A DNA stretch of 64,000 bases, taken from NCBI GenBank assembly GCA_036346225.1, contig JARFIW010001082.1, positions 4,464,001 to 4,528,000 of the forward strand, written 5' to 3'. Below, piece after piece: positions 21,619 to 32,913 of this stretch. Numbering within the stretch: the stretch's first letter is position 1; each line of letters starts with the position of its first letter. The DNA is from Platerodrilus igneus (Eukaryota; Arthropoda; Insecta; Coleoptera; Lycidae). The position numbers and the translations under genes are program-made. The notes beneath the pieces were generated by a model, which did not search any database, had not been told where the DNA came from, and saw nothing but the letters and a program-made list of their open reading frames with translations.

Positions 21619-22172
21619 TCGATTAAGGCATAAGGTAATTTTTTACTACGTTTCTTTTTTATTCGCTTAGGGCAACGCAGAAAAAGTTTGAAATGGCAAC
21701 ATTTTTTTATAATAAAATAAACCTTGATACAAAATCAGATTCAGTTTTACTGAAAAATAAATATTTCACATTGATAGTTTCCCTAAATTTTTAGTTAAAC
21801 AAAAAAAAACGCATGAGTGTGATGTAGATTTTTTCTGGGATACTCAAACCTTTAGGGATTTTTTGATTGAAGCAACATTATGGGAAAATTGTATCAATAT
21901 TAAAATTTACTGAGATTAAATCCATCTCTTCCAATAAATTAAAAATTGCACGACGTAATTGTATTATGATAAAACTGCAGAATGTTTTCAGAGTTGCCTT
22001 CAGTATGTAAATATGGAAATGCTTGCATAGCGAATTGCTTTGTCATAGTTACGTACTGAAGGCAACTCTTCAATTTTTTAGATCGCATGCATATCATGCA
22101 TTCTGATTAAAAGTCTAAAATTGTTTCTACATCCGTTCTGTAAACAAGAATTAAACGATTCCAGCTTGAAAA

Positions 22173-22487
22173 GACAGTGTGAGGATTAGTAAACACAGAG
22201 AAGCATTTACGAAAGGTTACACGCCAAACTGGTCAAATGAAATTTTTAAGATTAAAAAGGTAAACGTAACCAATCCGACAACATATATATTAAAAAATTA
22301 AGACGAGAAAGAAATCAAAGGTGCATTTTATGAAATGGAGTTGCAAAAGGTTAAACATACAGGAATTTACCTGGTAGAAAAAGTCCTAAGAAAGAGTGGA
22401 AATAAAGTCTTTGTAAAATGGTTAGGCTTCTCTAACGTACACAATAGCTGGATCGATAAAAATAATGTTTGCCAGAAGTTGTTATAA
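22173..22487 (+). pseudogene. Polinton integrase C-terminus with chromodomain
   Basis: Reads DSVRISKHREAF, then YTPNWSNEIFKIKKV, NPTTYILKN, a TAA, GAFYEMELQKVK, and a chromodomain IYLVEKVLRKSGNKVFVKWL with aromatic residues, then HNSWIDKNNV, ending at TAA 22485-22487. SH3-like segment followed by chromodomain is the standard C-terminus of Polinton/Maverick retrovirus-like integrases. The zinc-binding and catalytic D,D-E domains are missing upstream, and one internal stop is present. The chromodomain probably once directed integration by binding chromatin. Confidence 0.75.
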
Positions 22488-22499
22488 TAATAGTTAATA

Positions 22500-22965
22500 T
22501 GGCTAACATTGTAAAATTATATTAAAATAAATAATACAGACAAAATCTTTCTATTGTTTTTTTTATTATTATCAAGCCATTATTTTAATAAAAAGGTATT
22601 TTGTTTTGCACATTGCAGATTATTATTGCTGTGTCTACAACAATGGATGTTATATTTTAAACGATTGTTGATTTTTAACACCGATAGCTTAGGACAACCT
22701 AGTGCAAGCATATCAGTTACAAAGTTTTGCATTAGATATGTTTCAATCAATTTTTTCTTTTCTAGACCCTTCACAAATACTTCTTCACCGGGTCGAATAA
22801 TTTGCTTCAAATAAAGCGTTATATATGATGACACCATTCCAGCCGTTGAAGATTCATCCCAAGAAAGACCATGAATATTCCTTGTCACCCAGTCGTTATG
22901 TTTTATATGATCTTGCCTCAAACAACTAGACTGCATTGGCAGTTTAAAAATTTGATGCCAAACAT
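22500..22965 (-). repeat. Internal fragment of the Polinton TIR, inverted relative to the left TIR
   Basis: Matches 50640-51110 in the same orientation and 16080-16510 in inverse. It follows the integrase tail by about 15 bp, the position expected for a TIR beside integrase in a Polinton. It breaks off at GCCAAACATCAG, where the outer TIR copies continue. Confidence 0.7.
22580..22965 (-). pseudogene. DnaQ/Maelstrom-like nuclease-fold protein, internal copy (5' truncated)
   Basis: Opens at the break at 22965 (WHQIFKLPMQSSC) and continues through WVTRNIHGLSWDE, VFVKGLEKKKLIETYL and LALGCPKLSVL to NIHCCRHSNNNLQCAKQN. This is the only copy keeping the full Cys-x2-His-x6-Cys pattern. The final Glu codon became TAA, so the product ends a few residues early. 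The first quarter, with the motif-I strand, is missing. Confidence 0.55.
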
Positions 22966-24689
22966 CAGAATAAAAACGTAAATAAAGGTGTTTTTTTTAA
23001 CAATTGCATTCAAAGCAATTCGCTATGCATATTTTGATTGTATGCTAATTCTTTTACAGTTGTTTTGATTACGTTCGATGATATTTTTGTATAAATAGTC
23101 AATAAAGCTCTACATATACCATATTTTAAAATTAAAGTTGTCAATTGCAAAAATCACAAAAATTAAATTTACCTAGAAATCATTTAAAATATTTACTTTT
23201 CTTAGTACAACTGAAAGAACTTTAGTTTTATACATTTTTTTTAATCAATATCATAGACTTTTTTTCTATTGTCTATTTTTGTAGTATTGATTACAAGAAA
23301 TTACATACGACAGCGAGTACTATGAACTGTATTCTCGTATTGTTGTATTGTTTCACAATATTACTTTAAATTTTTCCCTTTAAAGTTCTAATTACACGTT
23401 CCACAATGCATACTTTCTTTATAGAAAAAACGCTATAATGGTTTATGCTATAGGACTGCATTAAGGATTGAAAGTTTTTGTTATAATATTCAATACCCGT
23501 CAATATTACTGTATTAGTTGATTAAGATATGAGTTAATTTTTTACTACGTTTCTTTAAATTCGCTTAGGGCAACGCAGAAAAAAGTTTGAATTGGCAACA
23601 TTTTTTTATAATAAATAAACCTTGATACAAAATCACATTCAGTTTTACTGAAAAGTAAATATTTTCACATTTAACTGAAAAAAATTTATTAAATCAGAGG
23701 AGATTGCTAACTGTACGGTGTTATACTATTTTTCTATATCTGTGTGAATTAACTCACAAAGCGTCAAATGAGCGGTTTGTCTAACTGATTTTTTCACTTA
23801 AAGCGATTGACATTCATTTCAAACAAGTAATAATTAAGGTCATATAAAAGACCAAAAGTTTTATCATAGAAATAACATCGTGTAATTTAATTTATTGTTG
23901 CAGCACCTTGACAATGAAAGAATTTCATTACGTAGCATTCGTTGAATTTTAAAAAAATTATTTTAAACCTCCATCATGAGTTTAGTTCTACTACATGCTA
24001 TAATTACGGTAATATTAAGTACGTTCAAATGTAATAATTTTGGACTGGTGCCATCTAAAAAAATTAAAATTCTCCATATGGAAGATATTCAGACATTGCA
24101 GCCCCATATAAATTATTAACAGCAAAATACATTAAATATTTAGAATTAATATTCTGTCTTTTTAATGCAATTGGAATTGCAGCGTAATACTGAATAAAAA
24201 ATGTGAATAGCTATAAAGTCCGAAACGGGAACAAACGTTGAACACCCTCTTTAAGCAGATCATGATTGTTTATATTTACCTTCGAGTGTAACACTTCACT
24301 GTTAACTTTAAAAATATCACTACTAACTTCAGTCACTAGCTAAATTACTTTATAATTAATATCTGTAAAGATTTATTGGCTATTTATACATAAATATGTT
24401 CTGACGTAAGCAAAATAGCTATAAAATTAGACATTTGCAATTTTTCAGAAAAATAAAGCAAATTCGAAATCTTGCCTGAACAAAGCACGTTCATAAGCAG
24501 AAAAATTAATACTGAATTTTAATTTCCAATAACAACAATCTCACATCATTTTTCATTCAGCTGAGTTTACGGAAAAAATATGCTTGCTCGCGTAAGCAAA
24601 ACAACTGTAAAAGAATTAGCATACAAATCAAAATAATTGCATAGCGAATTGCTTTGAATGCAATTGTTAAAAAAAATCGCCTTTATTTA
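22966..24689. other. Spacer of the palindromic block with a third, deleted arm copy
   Basis: About 23105-23690 repeats parts of the left arm in direct orientation, with a large internal deletion (words TACCATATTTTAAAATTAAAG and CATACGACAGCGAGTAC). 22966-23065 is the inverse of 24590-24690 (GCATAGCGAATTGC), so the true palindrome extends into the spacer. 23850-24590 is AT-rich with no recognised gene. Confidence 0.55.
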
Positions 24690-25259
24690 CGTTTTTATTC
24701 AAGACGATTTTCAAGCTTGAATCGTTTAATTCTTGTTTACAGAACGGATGTAGAAACAATTTTAGACTTTTAATCTGAATGCATGAAATGCATGCGATCT
24801 AAAAAATTGCAGAGTTGCCTTCAGTACGTAACTATGACAAAGCAATTCGCTTTGCAAGCATTTCCATATTTACATACTGAAGGCAACTCTGAAAACATTC
24901 TGCTGTTTTATCATAATACACTTACGTCGTGCAATTTTTAATTTATTGGAAGAGATGGATCTAATCTCAGTAAATTTTATTAATGATACAAGTTTCCCAA
25001 AACGCTGCTTCAATCAAAAAATCCCTAAAGATTTGAGTATCCCAGAAAAATCTACATCAAACTCATGCGTTTTTTTTGTTTAACTAAATATTTAGGGAAA
25101 CTATCAATGTGAAATATTTACTTTTCAGTAAAACTGAATCTGATTTTGTATCAAGGTTTATTTTATTATAAAAAAATGTTGCCATTTCAAACATTTTCTG
25201 CTTTGCCCTAAGCGAATAAAAAAGAAACGTAGTAAAAAATTACCTTATGCCTTAATCGA

Positions 25260-25493
25260 CTAATCCAGTAATATTGACGGGTATATCAATACATCAGTTA
25301 CTTCTGCAACGAAAACAATTTTAACACAGTACTCGCTGTCGTATGTAATTTTTGTAATCAATACTACAAAAATAGGCAAATAGTTAGTATCAGTGGTTGA
25401 GGTACTAAGAATTCTTTTATCATCACTTGGATTAAGAACAATTTTGTTTTGTTTAATAGTAAACACATCATGTTTGACATTAAACCGTCAATG
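25260..25493 (-). pseudogene. Polinton DNA polymerase B C-terminal tail, right palindrome copy
   Basis: Mirror copy of 21385-21618, residue-identical over its last 68 codons. This suggests that the palindrome is recent or has been kept uniform by gene conversion. Confidence 0.45.
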
Positions 25494-26776
25494 TTGTTTA
25501 ATAATTTACACGCACTCATGGTTTTTTTAAAAACCCAGTATTAAAGAATTTCTTATGCGGCATGAATCGTGTAAACACACAATTACCTATATATGCATAT
25601 AAATTATGTCAGCGGTAATCTAAAACTTATTCTATATATATATTACTAGTTAAGGGCCATTTGCAATGCATTATTTTAAACGAAATTAATTTAAAGAAAA
25701 ATATAATAATTTACACGCACTCATGGTTTTTTTTAAAAACCCAGTATTAAAAAAACATTTTGCAAGCAGTAATCTAAAACGAAATTAATCTAATTTAGGT
25801 TTTTTATTATGTGCCTCCTTTGCAATTTCTTTTTCAGACAATGAATCTAATTCATTATTTCTGCTGAGGTATAATTATATTCGCTTACATACTGTTTTAT
25901 TCGTTAGAATAGATTACAGAGCTGAATTTTTTCAGAAAACGATGCAAATTTTTAATTTTTTCTAACAGGTCAGTTTATTATTTAATATAAATACTTCACG
26001 TAGATTTTATCAACAGTATAGAAAAAAAGTCTATGATATCGATTAAAAAATGTATAAAGTCAAGTTCTTTCAGTTGTACTGAAAAAAGGTAAATATTTCA
26101 AATGATTTCTAGGTAAAATTTAATTTTTTTGTTTTGCAATTGACAACTTTAATTTTAAAATATGGTATATACGCGTGCACCGTTTCGAAGCCAGACCGGC
26201 CTTCCATTAATGCTGACTAAGTGGATTTATTTATTATTCTGCTGATGTTAGCATTAAATTTCTCGCTTTTTATTTTTCTGTGGATGTCAACATTAAAAAA
26301 ATTTATACATGACTGGCTTTATTAAATTTTCTGTGAATTTCATATTTCTACAATTGCTATCTAGACAATACCTTAGCATTAAATTCTTGTTTACATGGGT
26401 TGAATTTTCTGCTGTTCTTGTTGTTTAATATCCTTATATACTCAAGATATGTGTGTGTGATAATCGTTCAATCTTTATTGCCAAGTTGTAGTTGTGTGTG
26501 TTCTATAGATCAAATCAAAAATGAAAACCTTTTTTTTTAAATTGTCCTTGTCAGGAAAGAATAATGATAGTGATTGGGTTAAAAATTATTGAGTAGTTTA
26601 TAGTCAATCCAAATTAAGTACTGGAGAAAAAAATCGTTGACGCCGTGAGCAGATCCACCAATTGCAACGTACGACCTGATGACACCAATACAGAGTATGT
26701 ATTCGTTAGCTTAATATATAGATTTAATTTTCTTAATGCATTTACTTGATCTAATCTTCATTTGAATCTTTTTTTA

Positions 26777-26929
26777 GTGAACACGAGGAAGAAGAACAAG
26801 CAGAAACGACCGCGCGTCAAAGATGAAGAAGACAGCCCTCATAGAACTGATAATGCAATATTTTTTACCGTTCAGAGTTGGAGTGAGTTAGAACTGTTCT
26901 TTATATTTGGGAACTTAAGTGAATTATAG
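26777..26929 (+). other. Exon-like open frame, right palindrome copy
   Basis: Same 153-nt length as 19952-20104 after the same acceptor-like TTTTTTTAG. It reads TRKKNKQKRPRVKDEEDSPH then FFTVQSWSELELFF and TAG. Differences from the left copy include amino-acid changes (R/K, K/N, R/C, R/G), so selection for protein is not shown. Confidence 0.3.
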
Positions 26930-26957
26930 TATGTTTATTCTAGAGTACATAAAATTT

Positions 26958-26961
26958 TATA

Positions 26962-27021
<60 letters not shown>
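26958..27021. repeat. (TA)n microsatellite
   Basis: Directly visible. It joins the palindromic block to the 5'-truncated retrotransposon A. Confidence 0.9.
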
Positions 27022-27022
<1 letters not shown>

Positions 27023-27033
27023 TTCGATACAAA

Positions 27034-28349
27034 AGGTAAAGGACGAACTCAAGACTGAGTTACAAGAAAAGGTAGACCGCGTAGACGACAAGATTGAAAA
27101 TACACGGGTACAATTTCAGGGAGAGTTGAACGCAACAAGGACGGATATACAAACAGAAGTTAAGACACGTGTGGAGGCAGTCGAGGAGACTATGATCAGC
27201 GGATTTACGAATTTGAACGGGGAAATACAAACATGTGACAAAAAGCATACGACAAATTACAGGAATTTAGGACAGACGCTGGAAACACTACAAAACGAAA
27301 ATGTTGACGTTAGGACACAACTGGACGCAAAACTTAAAGACAACGCGACAATATTAGAGAACAGGGTCGGCAACGAAGTTAGACAGATTCAAGACAAGTT
27401 AGACGACCTAGAAAGGAGACGCGGAGGATTAGACTACGGACAGCAGATTAAATTAAACCGAGACGCGCTACCGAAGTTTGAAGGACGACGGACAGAACAA
27501 CCGATGGGGTTTTTGGACAGATTGGATGAAATTGTGGAGACAGAAAACGAACGGACGAAGTTACAGATAGTTGGGGCGACTTTGACGGGCAACGCGGAAA
27601 AATGGCACAACATCATACGAAAACAGTACGACACATACGCGGAATTCAGACGACTGTTCATTGAACAATTTTGGAGTAACACGCACCAGACGAACATAAG
27701 GACGAACTTAATAACGGGACATTACAGTAAAATAAACGAGTCACGCGAAGAATACGCTATAGACAAATACAACCTGGCACAACATCTGACACCGAAATTG
27801 GGCGAGGACGACATAGTATTACTACTTGCGGGACATATGGAACCGGAGGTGACAAAGGTGGTTGTGGTACAGAACATAAAAACCCTGCGAGAATTTTTAG
27901 GAGTAATGAGGAATTTTGACTTAGCGACGGCACTAGAGGCAAAGACGCGTGGAGCTTACTGGGAGCAGAATCGGGGTTATAAAGACGAAAACCGACGACA
28001 TGTATACCACAACGAACACAGACCAAGCTACAGACAGGAAGGTTTCAACACCGGACATCGAAATCATTGGGGACACGACGGAAACAGACGACAGCATTTC
28101 AACAGAGAATACCGGGGAAACGAGTACAAGGAACAGAATAGGTACCAGCACGGCGACAACGCGGATGACGGCCATATTACGGGAGGCGGAACGCGAGACG
28201 GATACAGCCGGACTGACAGGGACATAAACGTCCAACATATAACGACCAGCGCTGCGATGAAGGACACGGACAAGATTGAGGTGGTACAAGTGCACGAGGC
28301 ACCAACGAGTCAAAAAAAAACTTCAATTTTCGGAAGACAGAGTTGTTAG
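27034..28349 (+). pseudogene. gag: Gag polyprotein of retrotransposon A, N-terminus lost
   Basis: An open frame of about 435 codons runs from the TA tract to TAG at 28347-28349. The first 130 residues form a long charged coiled coil (KDELKTELQEKVDRVDDK...). Next comes a capsid-like domain (ALPKFEGRR, WHNIIRKQYDTYAEFRRLF, HLTPKLGEDDIVLLLAGHM). The tail is rich in Arg, Gly, His and Asn. No CCHC zinc knuckle is visible, so RNA binding would rest on the basic tail. The start codon offered by the frame lies inside the microsatellite and is not real. The base composition is much more GC-rich than the pol that follows. Confidence 0.75.
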
Positions 28350-30154
28350 GTTTAGATGTAGATTTATGTTATAGTTTAAGTGATTTGTTGTTGAATAATT
28401 ATACCGTTAATAAAAAGAATTTGTTGTTTATTAATATTAGATTGAGAAATTGTTTATATGTTGCTTTAGTTGATAGTGGTTCCCAGTTGTCGCTGGTTAA
28501 TGAAAATATTGTGATAAAACATGCAGAATTTTTAAAAGGACGAATGGAAACAATTGATGGGGTTAATTTATGGTCGGCAATGAATAGGAAGTTAACGACG
28601 ATTTATAAGGTAGTCCGTGTACCGATATTTGTAGGGAATAAAAAGGCAGGAGATGCTGAGTTCTTGATAACAAAGGGGTTACAGTTAGATTTTATATTAG
28701 GAATGGATTTTATAGAGGATTTTGGATTGAAAATAGATGGAAATGATAGGTCGATTCGTATATTAGATAAAGATAAGTTATGGGTGGTGCCTACGGTTAG
28801 TTCGGAATATAGGGATGGTAATGATATGGATAAGTCAGGATTAGGAGTGAAAAGGGCAAGTAATTATAGACAGGTTGAAGTGAGATTATGTAATATGTTT
28901 GCGAGAATAATTGATGATAGACAGAAAGGAAAAGTGAGTATTGATATTAAAGAGAAGCTGGGGGAATTATTTAATAGATTTATAGGGTTGTTTAATGAAG
29001 AGCCGAGATTTGCGAAGCGATATACGCACAAGTTAGAGGTCACGGAAGACAGCGGATTTTGTACCAAGGTGTATCCAATTCCGTTTTCAATTAGAAATAG
29101 GGTTAAAGCCGAGATTAGTAAAATGTTAAAAGAAGGAATCATCGAACCAGCGAAGACTCCATATGTGAACCCGGTAGTTATTGTACCTAAACCTAACAAA
29201 AGAGATATAAGAATTTGTTTGGACGCGAGGAAGTTGAATTTAATTACAAAAGCGCAGTACGAACAACCACAAGGGTTGGATAATTTGTTATATAAGGTGT
29301 ATGAGATGAAGATTTTTAGCAAGTTAGATTTAAAAAATTCATTTTGGTTGATTCCGTTGCATGAAGATAGTAAGAAGTTTACGGGGTTTAGTATTGAAGG
29401 GGAGATTTATATGTTTTCTGTAGTTCCGTTTGGTTTAAGTAGTTCTTCAGCAGCACTTGTTAGGGCCATGCAGAAGCTGTTAAACGAGTATGAATGTTTC
29501 TGTTCGCACTATGTGGATGATCTATTGATTTTTTCAAGGAACGAGCAAGAACATATGGAGCATTTAGAAAAGGTGATCTAAAGGTTGGACGAAGGCGGGT
29601 TGAAGTTGAACGTGGAGAAGTGCGAATTGTTTAAGAGCCAGGTCACGTATTTAGGATTTGAAATCAGTGAGCATAGTATGAGAATTTGTAATAAGAGACT
29701 AGACGAGTTGAAAAATATTGCTCAACCAAAGAATGTAAGAGGATTGCGAGGATTTTTAGGGGTTTTAAATTATTATAAACGGTTTATACCGAGATATTCT
29801 GAGTTGTGTGTGCCGTTGGTGAGTTTGTTAAGGAAAAACGAAAGATGGAAATGGACCGCTGAACGGGAGAAGGCGTTTCAAGATTTAAAACGTGCGTTTT
29901 ATGAAGAGTTGTCGTTAAAGTATCCAAATTTCAAAGACGAATTTATTTTGAGGACGGATGCGTCGAAATATGCTATTGGGGCTGAGTTGGTGCAAATCCA
30001 GGACGGAGCTGAGGTACCAATTGTATTTATTTCAAGGGTGTTAAAAGACTGCGAAACCAGATATGCGACGGCAGAGAAGGAGATGTTGGCGATAGTGTAT
30101 GCAGTGAAAAAGTTCGGATTTTATCTGCTAGGAAAAATTTTTGATAGAATCTGA
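28343..30154 (+). pseudogene. pol: Pol of retrotransposon A: protease, reverse transcriptase, RNase H part
   Basis: Overlaps the gag end by 7 bp in another frame, the usual gag-pol frameshift layout. Protease active site VDSGSQLSL is near residue 50. The reverse transcriptase has DARKLNLITKAQ, KLDLKNSFWLIPL, FGLSSSSAAL and HYVDDLLIFS (29507-29536). A TAA at 29579-29581 interrupts it, then the same frame continues with FLGVLNYYKRFIP, RNase H TDASKYAIGAELV and ATAEKEMLAIVYAV. The frame is lost at about 30140. Confidence 0.8.
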
Positions 30155-31544
30155 CAACACGGTTGTAGCATTCATGAAGAAAAAGGAGTTTTTGAACAGT
30201 AGGTTGTATAGGTGGGCACTAGTATTGCAAGAGTACGATTTTGAAATTAAACATAAACCAGGAAAGGAAAATGTGACGGCGGATTTTTTAAGCAGACAGC
30301 AGGTAGAGGCGAATAAAGAAGACGTAAAGGATTGTTTGGTTGCTTTGCAGGAGTTCAGGGATGTTGGTCGGTGGACAAACGCCAAGCTTATGGAGACGCA
30401 GCAGCACAGTGAGGTGAGCTCAATACGCGAGAAATTAATGAGGGAAAACGTGGAGGAGTACCGTGGATTTACAATTGTAGGGCAGTTTGTGGTAAAAAGG
30501 ATAGGGGATGCAGAACTGTTGGTGTTATCCAGAGACACGACTGTGGAAATTATAGACGAAATTCATATAAAATTTGGACATATAGGCATTAGAAAAACAT
30601 TTTTGGTATTTAGAGAGGCGTTTTATACAAGAAACGATATCACGGTGGTTAAAGAACGGATTAATCGTTGTAAGATTTGTATTTTAGGGAAAGACAAAAA
30701 CATGGTGTTGCAGAACATACCGATGAATGTGAGCGTGAGTGGACCGTTAGAATTGGTAGCTATTGAGTACTTGAGCAACCTAATTACTAGTGAACAGGGG
30801 TATCGGCACATATTGGTAATGGTGGACGTGTTTTCGAAATTTGTTAAGTTATTTCCGGCAAGACGAAGTAACACGGTGCATGCTTTACAGTCAATTAGAG
30901 AATTTGAAAGTCAGGTTGGGAAAATAGATAGGATTTTGGTAGACAACGCGACATATTTCAATAACCAAAGATTCAGAAACGGGTTAAATAGAGAACATAT
31001 TAAGGTATCATTTAGCAGTATACGGCATCCGAAAGCAAATCCATGCGAACGTTTTATACGAGAGGTCATAAAATATCTACGGTTGGCGACGCAAGAGCAC
31101 CACGATAGATGGGTTAGATATCTGCCACAGATCGAAAATTTTATGAATTGCGTACCGAGTTCTGTTACAAAAACATGTCCAATAACATTGATTAGAAAGA
31201 TTATACCAGCTAGGCCATGGAGGGAAGAAGTCGAGGTGCAAGACATCACAGAGTTGTTGGGTAGCGTTAGGCGTAGGATTGAAAGGATGCGTAGTAGGAT
31301 TAAAAAAAGGACGATATTTGAAAAAGGAGATATGGTGGTAGTAAAAAGATTAAGGGTTTCAAACCGCGAAAGAAACATTTGCGCGAAGTTGCTGTTTCCT
31401 TACGAAGGGCCGTACAAAATCACGCGTACTTTTGCTGAAGGAAATACGTTCGAATTAGATACTATGATAGGGGAATGTCGTGGGCGTTTTCACTTAGAAA
31501 ATTTATATCCATATAAAATTGTACAAGAAGAGGGTTTAGCATGA
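30141..31544 (+). pseudogene. pol: Pol of retrotransposon A: RNase H end and integrase
   Basis: Begins with the RNase H C-terminus (ESDNTVVAF, YDFEIKHKPGKENVTADFLS), one base out of frame with the part before. Integrase follows: zinc finger HIKFGH...CKIC, then the catalytic core with VAIEYLSN, VDNATYF and NPCERFI, then a C-terminal segment FEKGDMVVVKRLR and EGPYKI. The first acidic residue of the D,D-E triad is Glu (codon GAG, 30765-30767), where Asp is invariant in the family. The product ends KIVQEEGLA and no env follows. Confidence 0.8.
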
Positions 31545-32901
31545 TAAGAGCTCATGCGACAGAAGGTTTAAATTTGTTTTATTCTATAGTGGAAGTTAGT
31601 ATATAGTATAGGTAGACAGACGTGAAAGAAAAACGAAATTAGGGGTTGAGTAATAATTAATATGTAGAAATGAGTGTAGTGGTTTTAAATAAAACTAGAA
31701 ATTATGCACACCAAGAAAAGAGTTATGAAAACAGACGAAATTTCCACTTTTATTCAAAACCAGTGGGGCCAATGAAGTGTCAGTAAGAAAAAGGGTATAA
31801 AGGTTATTTTGTTGAAAGTAGTGTATGCCAAATAAAGCTAAATATCAGATCCCGTAACTGAAAATTTTATGTTTGCCGTACTTTACAAATGTTAAAGTAT
31901 TTGGAGTATAGTAGTCAAAGTATAAGTGCCAAGACGTAAAACAATGACTTGATGACGTGAGAAAGCACAGTATTCAAGGATTTACACTGAGTTGTATGTT
32001 AATGAGCCATAGAATGTACATTTGCTAATCGAAAAACCGGACGCGTCTCAAGAAGTGCCACTATTCACCAAACAGATCCAGGTTTATATGTGTAACATTT
32101 CGGCACTTATTTTAGTAGAATCAACCTTTGGACAAACCTGTAATATCAAAATTATAAGTGAAAAGCATTGTCAAATATGATTGAAGGGTGATGCAGTATT
32201 AGGAACCAATGATTGAACATTTAGATATAAAAAAGGAAAGTGTTGATTGGGAACGAGCGGAATTAAGATTTGAAAAAGGAAAGCATTGGAGTAGCAGGAG
32301 GATTAGTACGAGTAAAGAAGACACAACATCAGGATAATTAGCGCAGGGGAAGTAACATTGAAATTAGTCAAAATTCTAAATTTGGTCATATTTATTTTAG
32401 ATTCGGGGATATCAACATTAAAATAACGAAACCTGGAGTCTAGACAGCAGATTATTCGTAGTGATAGTGCCACGCATTGTAAAGACACATACGGCGATTG
32501 AGATTGTAAGCCAGTATTCATAGAGGCCGACAGCGACGTTTTAAATCAGGTGAGTACTGTTTGTTTTGAACGTCAAAGTCTAAATTTGGTAATATTAATT
32601 TATTTGGCACAAGGCTACGTGGATCTGTTATAAAATTTTGGCATATACAAGTAAAAAATTACAGGTACAAAAATAAAGGTAGTGCTGTTTGGTTGGTGCA
32701 TTGCACATCTACTTACCACTGAACCCACGGTAAGTAGGTGGATACCCTGGGAAGGCGAGTTTCTAATAGTCGAGGCATACTAATACAGTTTTTGTTTTTA
32801 TATACCAACCAAACGTAGATAAAGCACGAAATAAAAAGTAAATATTTTCATATCATATATATAAAATTAAATAAATATAAAAAGCGGGGGGTGGAGAATA
32901 A
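31545..32901 (+). other. 3' non-coding part of retrotransposon A
   Basis: No frame of note. Probably 3' untranslated DNA and perhaps part of an LTR, but with no second copy in the window the LTR edge cannot be set. Confidence 0.4.
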
Positions 32902-32913
32902 GAATATATATAT

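Larger units (their letters stand above)
19925..22150. repeat. Left arm of a 7-kb palindromic block
   Basis: About 2.2 kb found again in inverse orientation at 24690-26950, with a few percent difference. It contains a segment of the outer TIR (20210-20500, near the word GGTGGATCTGCTCACGG), a word like the outer TIR terminus (20677-20710), a DNA polymerase C-terminal tail and a conserved small frame on the minus strand. The arm ends near CTGTAAACAAGAATTAAACGA. Confidence 0.8.
24690..26950. repeat. Right arm of the 7-kb palindromic block
   Basis: Inverse of 19925-22150 (see there). It ends next to the TA tract that precedes retrotransposon A, just as the left arm begins next to a TA tract. Confidence 0.8.
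27022..32901 (+). mobile_element. Ty3/gypsy-type retrotransposon A (5' truncated, no LTR seen)
   Basis: Plus-strand gag, protease, reverse transcriptase, RNase H and integrase in gypsy order. The first codons of gag and the 5' LTR are missing at the TA junction. 31545-32901 is non-coding and ends in a purine-rich run (GCGGGGGGTGGAG, about 32884) that could be the polypurine tract. No env gene. Dead because of one stop and one frameshift in pol. Confidence 0.8.

Noticed and set aside
26919..27033. Start of the long gag frame with an ATG at 26919
   Set aside because: These codons come from the palindrome arm and the TA tract. The real gag start has been lost, so I begin the gag remnant after the tract.
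27434..28313. Several antisense frames of 69-126 codons opposite gag
   Set aside because: Shadows of the GC-rich gag coding strand.
31545..32901. Possible env gene downstream of element A integrase
   Set aside because: No long frame, signal peptide or membrane segment in this stretch; elements B and C also lack env.
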